Positions 30,601 to 42,501 of a DNA stretch of 64,000 nt are shown here, one piece after another. Each line of letters opens with the position of its first letter. Position 1 is the stretch's first letter. The stretch is from Phylloscopus collybita (lineage: Eukaryota > Chordata > Aves > Passeriformes > Phylloscopidae). The position numbers were made by a program, and so were the translations under genes. The stretch covers positions 4,173,501 through 4,237,500 of the forward strand of contig JAJNNQ010000013.1 of assembly GCA_027886175.1 (NCBI GenBank), in the 5' to 3' direction. A model generated the notes under the pieces. That model was not told the DNA's origin and did no database searches. It worked only from the letters and a program-made list of their open reading frames with translations.

Positions 30601-33600
30601 GACTTCTCCTTGCTGTATTTAGAAGTTCCTACTCAAACAAAACTAACCTTCCCTAATTCCAGAATCCATGTATTGTAATAGTAGACCTTCAAGACTGCAG
30701 ATTGTTACACTTAGGGGCTCTGTTTAACCTACCTTTGCTATAAACAGCTGAAGAAAGATCTTTTACATTTTTTGTATTTGCTCATACTTACTGAAAGCTC
30801 GGTCTTGTGTAGCTGCATTAAGAAGCACAACTAAAAACTGAATTTCCAGAATGTCTTTCTTTTTTAATGCAAATTCCCCAAATACAAATATTCCAGTCAG
30901 TTGCCATTTTGCAATAGAGAATACTAACATACCATATTCCATCACCACCACCTCTGAGAAACTTCAGGAAAACAGGCATTTGCCACGTTCTCTGAAGCTT
31001 ATTAGCAATAGGATCACATAAACTGTGTTAGTGAAGGGCCTTTTAGAAAAGATGTTCACGATACTGATTTCCATCCCCTAAAGTAAACACTCCTTGGGGG
31101 TGGGACTAGATGATCTCCAGAGGTCCCTTCCAGCTGTGAGGATTCTGTGAAAGCAGAACCCATGTGTTGGGTAGATCAGTTTAATTAAGCAGGATCATAC
31201 TCAGGTGGACAATAGTCTTTAAGGTTATATACCAAAATACAGATTATTTGATACTTGGGAGTCAGTGACCTCATGCTCCCCTAAAGCAAGGTCAACACAG
31301 ACCTTGGAGTTTAAATATAGTGGGTGTAGGAAGAGCCTAGGGATAAAATGATCTCAGGGTGAAGTAGTACTTACATATACATAAACTGAATTATTTTCTA
31401 GGCTGCTCTGTAGAACTCAACAGTGGTTTCATTTCTAACTCATAGGAGTAGAGGCAATACAGGCAGCCTTTGCTTGTTAGCTGCCCTTTTTTGCAATGTG
31501 TTTTGGTTTTTAGCGTGGTCATCTGTGTGCTGCTGTCACAGGGTAGAGGTACATTCTCCAAATTAAGGGTTTTATTTGATTCTCACAATTTGTGATTAAG
31601 GCTCACCTACTGCCATCCATGGCAAGGTGAAGTAGAATGTGGCCTTTTCTGAAGGAAACTCATTTGAAACACACAGATGGAGAAACAAGATGTTAAAGAC
31701 AGAAGGAGAATCTTTATGCTTAAGACATATGTTACAGTCACAGTGGACTGTAACCTCAAATGGCAATTACAGTAAGCAAAAAAGGTAAAATACGTTCCTT
31801 GAGCAGAAGTGAAGGAAGCTTATGTTCAGTGGGGTTTTTTCATGGATTTGTGTGGCAGGTAAGTGGATTTTGTCATGTCTGATAACTCAAGTTTCATCCT
31901 TTCAATAGGCTTGGCAGCAGTAGGGTCTCTTTTCTTTACTCAACTGGCTGTTTCATAGAAACAAGACTTAATGTTCCAGATTCCCGTCTTTTTTTTTTTT
32001 GTCAAACTGGATTGAAACTGGCTCACAAGTTGTGGTGGGAAACATATACACAGAAGTATGCCTCCTGATTTCCTTATTTTGTTCAAAAATGGGGAAAAAA
32101 TCCCTTTGATGTTGTTTATTTTTTCAGATTGCAGTCTGATTGAATAAACTGTATTAGAGCTGTTACTCTTTTCTGTGCACTGAGTGCTCCCTTCCTCTTT
32201 ACTTGCCCTCACATTTCATCCTCTGTGGTTCTTTCACCTTACAACAGATCTTGAGTTGACCTCTGTAAACTTACAGCCTTCTACTTCTATGTCTCATTTG
32301 TCTCTATGTAATTTGCTTTGTAAATTTAGTTGTGTGAACTGAATATTTTTATAAGGAAGGTTGACTGGCTGTTGTTATTAGGGTTGCCTAGCACTTCTCA
32401 TTATAAAATCTCATTATAAGAAGAGTTTTCCACTGCTTTTGGTACTGAGATTTTTCTATACTGTGAGTATTTTTTGTAAACTTCAATTGAGTTCTGTGAC
32501 TGTAGACATGATCCTAGGAGGAAATACTGTATTTATGCAGGCTGTGAAAAAGATTGAAGGCCTTTTCTTTGAAAGCTGTTGCACATGTATGCTTTGGATA
32601 TGCAAGATATTTTTGGTAAAATATGTGCAAATTTGACTGAGAAACAGAACTATAAAATGCTATACTTTTCATATATATATATAAAAGTGTATATACATAC
32701 ACACTTGATAGAGATTGAAAGGAAAAGCTAAAACCTTAGAAGACTTTTGTGTTCACAAAGCAGCCTAAATGTCTCTGCTCCTGAAATGCTAACCTGCATT
32801 CCGAGCAGGGCTACTGAGGATGCTCAGTGCCAGGAACACTGCCTCAGGATTGTGCAGCCATGCCTGTTGGTAGCTCTGGTCCAGACTGTGTTTAGATGCT
32901 TGAAATGATGAAGATAAAGATTTTTCTTTCTTTTTGGACCTTGGCGAATTATACATACACGTTGCCATCTTCCTCCTCCAGCCTTTCCCCACACCAAGAA
33001 TAATCAGAAGATTGCAAGGTCAGGTATCCAAATGTTAGCAAATTCAACTTTAATTCAACTTTGTAATTCTGCATGTATGAAGAAGGAAGGATAAGATGCA
33101 CTATCACTTCACTGCCTGGGTTTTTTAATAGAAGTCCTTTTATAGTTCAGTAGACACTGCAGATTTGCTCTGGTGGTGAATTAGGAACATACAGTGTAGG
33201 AAAATATCATCTCAAACAGCACTACTACCTCAGCTGCATGTTGAATGTGATAAAGAGAGTAAGAGCAGGATCACAAGAAGGGACATGCCCGAGTTATTTA
33301 GTTTTGCCCTTGTGGTTTTGCATTCTGTCCTTGCCTCTCCCAGAGAGCTGTTTTGTGCAGGTAAGCAAGTCATTCCAAGCAGAGTTTGGAAGGGAGGTCA
33401 CCATGCTGAGTGCTTAGCTGGATACCTTGCAGGCATGATTTGCAGGAGTTCAGAGCACACACAGCTGAAGCCAGAGGGAAGTGCATTTTGAATATTAAAG
33501 CATTGTGGGGTGCTGACTTCTCAGTGAAACAAGTCGTGATGTCTCAGATCAGACATCTAAAACCAGTCAAGATTTTTTTTAATCTTCATGACTGTCTGCT

Positions 33601-36600
33601 CTTCCTGCAGAATAGATAGTGCACATCTTTCTGTGCACATCGTTATAAGTGATATATGAAACATTCCATATCACGATGAATGACTGAGAGCCCCAGGTTA
33701 CTTAGCCATTCTGTCTTCCATGCCTATTTAGAATATTTTGGAATTTTTTGAATAAGAAAGATTCAAAGCCATATATTAAATGTGTAGAAAATAGAGAGAG
33801 AGATTTCTTCCCTGTGATGGGGAAGTCCCTGGTGTTGCATAGTTCATGTCTGCATTACTATGTGAGACACAAATGTTTTTAATTTTTGTCTTGTGCAGGG
33901 AGCACTTCCATTGAGCACATTGAGGAGAGCACTCAGCACTTAGTTCGTTCTCAGCTGAAGAGGCACAAACCAATTCCTCAAAGACCTTTGAAGGAAATGG
34001 AAAAGACAAATGTAAAATCTGTATTAGACAAATATATTGGTATCTGCTGGATTTTCTATTGAATAACTCTGGTTTCGGACTGAATCAGTCAAAGAGTTTG
34101 TGTATATATTTACACTTTATGCAAAACTAAGCAGCTCCTGCTCATTATGTAAATTTACTTGGACCAAGGCCTTGAAGTAATTCATACAAACCATGTTACA
34201 ATTTACTGATCCACCTGAGCATGCCAAGGCCTCTGGAATGCCATGTCTGCTGAAGATGCAGATGAAGTTGCAGGGAGCCACCCCAGCAATATCTGGGATG
34301 GAGATACACTATCTAAGTCCCTTGGAGCCTGCTAGAGGATGCCCTGATGACAGCTAGAAGTTACCTAGCAAATCTTGAGCTGGCTGTTAACACGTTTAGA
34401 CTACAGCTGTAGGGAAATGCCAGAGCCTGAGGTATTTCACTCAGAGAGATAAAAGTAAGTCATGCAACTTCCAGAGAGGTGTAGCCCTGCCCGTGTAAAA
34501 ATACAAATGTCCTGGGTCACTGAAGGTGCAAAATCCAGAAGTCACCTAGATGGCAAGAACTGTGTGAAGGAAAAAGGGTGTGAACCGCTCCTTTAATGTG
34601 AACATCATGTTGGGAAGAAGCATAGAGTCCCAATTCTAGGAATGCCTCAGTCACAATGGGATGGTTAGGATCAGCAGGTCTTTAATGCAAACCAAAAGTT
34701 ACGGTGGTAGAGCAAGGAATATGTGTTCGTAATCTAGTTTTAGAGTATTTCTGAAAGAAAGGGCAAAACCCAATGTGCTCTCAAGGGAAATCCAACTGGT
34801 GCATCATCTACCTATTGAAAAGAGCCAGTGGTTCTCTCATGGAGTGAAAATGCTCTTGAAAAAATCTTTGGAGATAGATATTTTCCATTCAGGATTGAGA
34901 GTTGTGGCTGTTTACCTGTTACACACCTGCAGGGGAACTGCCCCTAATTTCTCCTTAGATCACTGCCCCTAAGTGACCTGTTATCACTGAGTTGCTGAAT
35001 AGGGTAAACAGCACCTGCCTATATGCAGTCTGTATGACTGCAGCTCAATGGTCTGGCTTTTTTGGTTGGAATGTCAGAAAACTTAAAACAGATCCCACTA
35101 TACTGCATTGAAAGCAATTTGCAAGTAGGCATTGGAAGGCATTTTGATCTTGACAGAAAAAAGCAAGAAAATCCTCTTGGACATTTGTACTTAGCGCCTG
35201 CAGTGTGAATGTTTTGTGGTCCTGGTAACTTCTCACGTTACAGAGTGTTTGCTAATTCAGTTGTATTTTCACAGCACTGTGTATCTGTGTCCATATATCA
35301 GCAAAAAGATAAAAATAACGTGAGCTATTTTTTACACACATTTCATCCCTTAGATGACATCTGAGTAAGAACAGGCAATCTGGGCTGTACTGGAAGCTTT
35401 TCATGTAAGGGTGGCTGGGTTTTCATCAATGTTTTCATATAGTGAATGGTTATTGTGGGGTTTTGCTCTTTAAGTGTATTCTGTCACATGGTGAGGAAAT
35501 GGGTTTAGAAAATTGGCCAGTAAAGGAGCTGAGACTGTATTATGAACTTTTTTGACATATATTATCATACAAAAGATTTATGGCACTTTCTGTAAGAGCA
35601 ATTTTATGGCCACTTCTTTTTGAATGTCACCCTCTTTGAACAAGTAATATGAAACAAAGATAAAAATTAAATATAAATCGTGCTAAAAACGGTGTCCCCT
35701 CCACAGCATCTTATAAAAGGTATCAAAAGTGATGCAAAGACTGAGTTATGGAGGCTTCTGAGTTGTTTGTTTTTTTGCTGTTCTGTTCAAAAATACCTTC
35801 CTTCTGGAAGTCACACATACACTTGAATCAGATGTGTTGTAGTAAGTTAGCAAGTGTCTTCTCTACTCAGATGTGCTCAATAGCCACAGTTTGTAGGAAT
35901 CTGCAACTCTGCCTTGTTCCACCCTTTGGAGAGAACTGCTGGCAAAAGGATGAGAAATACTGATGTAACCTAACATTTAGGAGAAAGTGCAGAACAAGAT
36001 GAAAACATGTTGTAACCTCAGAGACCTTGAAAATCAGAACATCTTTCAATAATCTAAAATTGCTCTAAATTCCAGTAATTCAAAAGTACAGACTTTCCTT
36101 AGTAGTTGTCATCAGCTGAGTTAAGCTTGCGTCTAGAACGAGGGTTATAGCACCAAAAAAGTTTTGTGTTGTATCAGTACTCATGTAGAAATAAATAGCA
36201 TTTTTGTGCTTGTTCTTGTGTCTTGCAAAAAATTCACCAAGATACACTTAATAATTCACATGAATTGGCTTAATTAAAGAAGAAGGAGAGAGAACTTTTG
36301 CATTGAGACTTAAAATTGTCTTAGCAAGATTTACTGGTGTGTCTGGAACTTGTTAAAATCAGTGGCTTTTGCAGGGGGAACTTTATACTACTTCTTTTTG
36401 AAGAATTATGTTATATAGAAAATGTGTAAGCACTGTGATTTTTTACTTTGTATTCCCAAATTTATGTCAACACATTACAAGTCGTTGTCAGCCCACTTAT
36501 ACAATGTTAGGTCATCACATGGATGAAGGAACTGTTTGCTTTCTGGAATACAATTCCACTAATTAAAGTTGAAAGTGAATGGACTGAATTAGAATCAGCT

Positions 36601-36987
36601 CATCCATCAAAGACTGGCTACTGATTATTTACTGACAGTGCTTCATTTAGCTCTATTAATTACTCAGTGGCACTGTTATGTAAAGGTCATGCTTGAAAAA
36701 TTAAGAAAGAATACATGAAAAATTATTTTGTGTGCTTAGTGCCCGAGTCTGGAAGTGGTAAATGTTAAACAGAGTGTTCATGTGAATAATCTATTAAATG
36801 TGTTTTTTCCTATCAGCATTTTAATTGTGAGTGAGTAAACAGGACAGCAGCTTACAGATCTTGCTAGGCTCCTCATGCAGGCTGTGATGGTCATGGCTGT
36901 GGCTCCATCGCAAGAAAGGAAAGTTTGCCTTTCTATTACTGCTTTTAAAATAGGTGGTTTTTTTGTTGTTGTGGTTTTTTTGGTTGG

Positions 36988-37018
<31 letters not shown>

Positions 37019-40000
37019 TTTTTGTTTTGTTTTGTTTTGTTTCTTGTTCTGCCCAAATTATATGGATTTACAGGTATTGCAGGGAGAAGAATTTTTTGTC
37101 TTCTTTGTACTCATTACCCATTCTTTCCTTATTCCTTTATCCTTTAAATAATAAGCCTCTTACCATCTTTCCCCAGATGTCACTCTAAAATACCATCTAT
37201 GATACAGAAGTAAATGTGTCTTCTGTGTTCCTACAGCAGAGCTGTAACATTCACACTCAGTTCATTCACACTCAGTAACCTTCATCAGTGCTAAGTAAAA
37301 ACTTCTGCATACTTGGTACATGCCAGTAACAAGAGTCTTCAGTTAATTCTAGTCATTGATGCTAGTTTTGAAACCGTATTTACCTTCATTTTTTCCATTA
37401 AATACATAATTTGAGTTAAAAACCCCATATGTTTTAATTGGCATTGTTTTAAAAATCAGCTGAATTTTTTATCTTATAAAAAGGAAAAGCATGAGCTCTG
37501 TGGATTTAGGCAGGGGATACTGTCTTTTTCGCTGTTTAAATTAGAACATGGCTTGGAGGTGGGGAGGCTCTGCAAAAGTGGTAATGTAAGAGGTAAAATC
37601 CAAATGCTCATTTCCTCTGACAGATCTGTGAGCTGTGGTTGTTTTGTAATAAAACCCTTCATGTACAGGAGCATGGCTCACATGGGAAAATCTTATGTAT
37701 ACATACATATATATTTAAAAAGGAAAAATAACGCAGTTTCTGAGTTGAAAACTACTGTTTGGTTTGCATTCCAAAAAAGGGCTTGAAGAGATGATGAATA
37801 TGTGTGTGTGCTCTTTTGCTCAAGAAGGGACTTCAATTTTCTCTTCAGTCCTGAGCTGTAAGTTTCCATGCTAATCAGACATGTTATTAACTCAGATCTG
37901 TTTATAATCAAAGTCAAAGCTGAGAGCAGCATCACCGCCACTCTACTCAGAGACTGCAACTATTAAGAAATTAGTTTTGATTAGTTTGTTTTGTAATGGT
38001 GTTGTGTTTTGACATCGTGTTGTGTGATGTCAGGAAGGGCCTCTTTTTAAAGCCATCCTGAAAAAGCACAGCTATAAAACAGAGTCAGGCAGGGAAATGG
38101 AAAACATATGAAGCAGTGTTACGTCATCTAGGGAATGGTATTTCTCGAGAGGATAAAAATGAGCTAATTGCCTTTGATTTTATGAAATGCTATGAAAAGG
38201 AATCTGCTTATATATTAGATTTTTACATAAATGGTCATTTTAAAAAGTGGAAAGTTTGATGTTTGTAACTTAAATCGACACAGTGCAATTGCAAGAGCCA
38301 TCTGCCAACCATCCAGATGCAACAGTTACCATTCCTGCATTTTCTTTTTTTTTTCTTTTTTTTTCTTTCTTTTTTTTTTTTCTTTTTGTTTGTTGTTGTT
38401 GTTGGTTGGTTTGTTTTTTTATTGTTTTGCTTCTCAGTTGTCTTCTTTTAATCCTAGTGCCCAGAAGGGTGATAGCACTCTTAACCTTGTTGTGGAGACT
38501 GAGTGGGTATGAACACCCCTTTACTTTCTTTTATTCTGCCCTGCTGTTTGAAAAGATACCTATGTATTGTCTTGCTGTGGAGTTGCACAATTCCTGCCTA
38601 CCTCAAAGTAGAACCTATTTCAACATAGGAAATGCATTTTCTAGCCTCACTTTATTTACCAGGTGTTTTAATTCTTGGATTGGGCCAGTGGGGTTATTTA
38701 CTTTTTTAAATTTGAAAGCTTTTTAAATGTTATGAAGTCTAGGCATACATAAACTCAGCATTTTAAGTAAAAAATGTATCTGCAGCACTGCCTCACTCAG
38801 CTCTCTTATATTTCATATGCTGAGAATAGAACAAGCTTGATTATTACTGAACACCAAAAGGAGGACAATCTTTATAGAACAAAGAAGTGATTAGTGATAA
38901 GGTGAGATTTTCCATTTGCAGATCTAATATTACAGGTACTAGTGACTGTGATGCTGAATCTGCCATCATTTGGATGAGAACCTGATATCTTGCTTGATGC
39001 TCATCATCTTTTACAGTGCTGTATCAGAAAACATGAGATAAATCCCCAGTTTTGTTCAGCAGGCAGTGGTCTTTGTTGCTTTTAATGTCCATGCTTGCCT
39101 CTGAAGTAAGAATACTACCTCATTTTACCAGGGTGTTACGAGGTGCCATATTGATAGTGATGTATGAATATTTATAACTTGATAGGCAGCATGTTGTGCA
39201 GGAAAGTAAAAAATATTTTACCAGTTCATATGGTAATGGTCTACCTAAAATATTTTCTGTAATTTCAGTTGGAGAACTTACCCTATATATTTTCCTTGAA
39301 AAACTACTGTTGGTGCACTCTTCTTCTTGAGATTTTCTCTCGGAGCTATTACACAAAGCTTCCTTACAGGTTCACTTCTCTTTCTGTTTGTTCTGAACAC
39401 AGTATATGTTTACAAAAATTGCATTGCTCTTTGATCTAGAATGAACTTCAGTTCACAATTTGCAGTAAAAAAATTACAAAATGCTTTGCTAGGCAAGGAA
39501 TATGTTCTGCCTTTTTCCTTTGCCTATATTTTAACATGGTTGTCCTTAAAATCTGTGTATATGCTCTTAATACATCCTTTCAGTTCTCCATTATATCACT
39601 GCAGCTTTAACAGAGAACAATGGTATAGTTGGAGGACATGTAATAGGCTACTAGAAGAAATATTTACATCTGGCATGATCAAAGCTTTTGGACTATATGA
39701 ATGTGTATGTGGGAGGTCTAATTTTTATGTGGGCGGATTCACAAAGACTAAGACACTGCAGTACTTAACCCCTTTCCCTTTATGAAAATTCAATTCCTCA
39801 AAATGAAAAAAGTATGTAGTACCTGATTCTTATCTTTATTTTTCATTTCGATGAGTAGTATTAACTATTCTGCTTGTAACTACTTGTTTTAAGTCATAGA
39901 GAATGTTTTTGGTATTTCAACCCCTGTAGTGGCTTATTTGGTAAGATGCTTATCTTGCTTGTGATGTTTTTGCATGTTGGAATATATGCACATTTTCAAA

Positions 40001-42470
40001 TTTTAAAAAGTCATATTTTTAACACAGATTTGATAGTCTGTAGAACTGCTGGGGAAGGAGCTCTGCTGTTTTTTCAGTTTACAGCACTAGATCTTTCAGT
40101 TTATAGCACTATATCTTCAGGTTTGGTTTTTGCAGGTTTAGTTCCCCTGGCAGTAATCAGCTGGGAGCCCTGGCTATTTGAATTTTTTTATTATTCAGTT
40201 ACTTTAAATAGTTACATTACGAAAGGCTATTAACACTCAGTCATTTAAATAATCTCAGGATTTTGTTTGCAAGGCTCTGATGGGGACGTTTGGGATGATG
40301 ACCTGGGCTAACAGCTTGCTGAACGGGGAGCTCTCGCTCTCCCTTTGGCTTCTTTCCTTTCTCCTGCTCTCCTGTGATCTTCCCTTCCCCAGCCCCCAGC
40401 TACACCAATTCTGACTGCAGGGTAACCAGCTCAGCTTGCCAGCCAAGCAGAAGAGCCCACACGCCAGAGCTGCGTGCCAAATGCCTTTTGTGCTGTTCTG
40501 AGCCTTAATTTACCAGGTGATCAGCAGAGTGAGCTGGCTCCCAGGTAAGCATCAGGGGCCTGGGGAGCTGTGGTGAAAGGGGAGCCACCTGCCCTTTTTG
40601 CCCCTGGTGAATTTACGTCTTACTCAGAGCACTCTCTGAAGTCATAGCGTGAGTCACGAACACAGCACCATGTGTAATGTGTGGCTTCTTGAAAATCAGC
40701 CCTGCCTTTGCAGGCAGATGATGATGTGAGGTGCACTTCTTGTAAACAGTGAAGACCGTACATTTCTTTTGAGAAGACACACATCTTTTGTGGGTATTTT
40801 CAAAGGTTCTGTGCAGGTTTACAGCATCCCTGGCAGTTACTTTTCGAGCTGGGAGTCATCAAAGGAACAGAGCATTTTCCTCCTGTGAAAGTGTTTTTTA
40901 CCTATTAAATCATGGGTACCTGTGTAACTTTCTTTGCTGCTACCCGTTTGCATTACTTCATCTCTCCAAGCTTAGGAGAGTTACTGTACTTCTTTTGGGT
41001 ATATGCTTCCTTATCCTTGTGGCATTGACAGTCCACAAATCTAATCCTGAACTATTCTAGCATCAAAATTGTGTATACTGGTATCGAAGTCAATTAATAT
41101 CAGGGTGTTCTGTAAGTAACAGCAGCCAAGGGAGCATTTCAGAAATCAAGGAGCCATTCTTGATACTCTGCAAGAGTGAGATGGAATGAGTGGGTAGAAG
41201 TGAAAATTCTTCATCTGCCAGACGTTGGTATGCTGTTGAGTCTCTGTGAACACCTGAAGTACCAAGATGCTGCTGTGCTAGCTTCTCTAACACAGAGCCC
41301 TTGCAAGGTAGGCAGGCTCTTACCCAGGTTTGGGAACCCTAAGTTATAGTGCTAGCAAAGTGATGTGGTTTTGTTTTTCTCTGGTCACATCACCAGAACA
41401 GACACACAAGTTTTGTCGATCAGTTAAATGGCATCTGCAGTTCACAGAAAGGTGGTCAGTGTGTTCAGGATCTTCATGTTTTTTCTGGGTGCTACAGATC
41501 CTTTGCATTTTTTCCCTGTATTTTTTTCTCTTTTTTTAATTTGAAGAGAAAAAAAAACAGCAACAAAAAAAAGACATGCCATTTCCTTTGTTGCAACTTG
41601 TAGGGTTCTCTACAAGACTGCTGTACCCTGTGACCACAAAACTGCCTTTTCTTCTGTGTCATGCTGTTGGGAAACTGCTAGCAAGCAAGTTTAGTCTAAG
41701 CAGAACCTCAGCATTACTTGTTTTGCTACCTCTTGGTAGTTTTCAGCATGGTCACGTCATACCACAATTAGAGGCCCCAGTGTATTTCTTGATGTATTTC
41801 TCAGCAGTTCAGTGTTCCCATTCACAAAGAGCATCACTGTCTGTATTTATACTTAAGGATACAAAATGGTAAAAAGAACTGGCAGTGCTATCTATAATTG
41901 GTCCTCCAAAGCAACAGCTAATTCAGCAATGGGAAGTACCATGTTGGGTTTTTAGCTGCCAGCATCACCTGATTTGCTAAATATTCAAATACAAATAAAG
42001 TGACATAAGGAAGAGGCCTTGTATAAATAGTTATAATTGTAGGCATTCAGGAATCATTATAAAACTCAAAAATATCATCAGAATTCGAAAGAGATGAGTT
42101 GAAAAGAATTCATTTTATAAGCATTCATAACCAGGACGTTTGTTTCAGGCTCAGAACACCACACTCCATTTTAATCTCTGTTCTTTCAGCTCTGAAGATC
42201 GCCAGTGTTTCTGAGGTCCCTATGGCACTTGAATGAAACTGTTTCCTACCTAAGCCTAAGCAAACCAAAACAAAGCAGGCAACTATTGTGTCCATTATTC
42301 AGAGTATCAGACTGGTACCAAATGGGGCACAGCAACAGGGAAAGCAAAGGGTTTTATAAAAGAACAAGGCAAACAAACACACACCCTGCACCAGGAAAAA
42401 AAAAACAAAAACAAAGACACAACAAAAACAAACAAACAAAAAACCACAACCCCCCCCCCAAAAAACTAAC

Positions 42471-42501
<31 letters not shown>

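Noticed and set aside
37248..37276. Short direct repeat of cattcacactcag
   Set aside because: A single local duplication of about 15 bp in an intron, with no sign of function.
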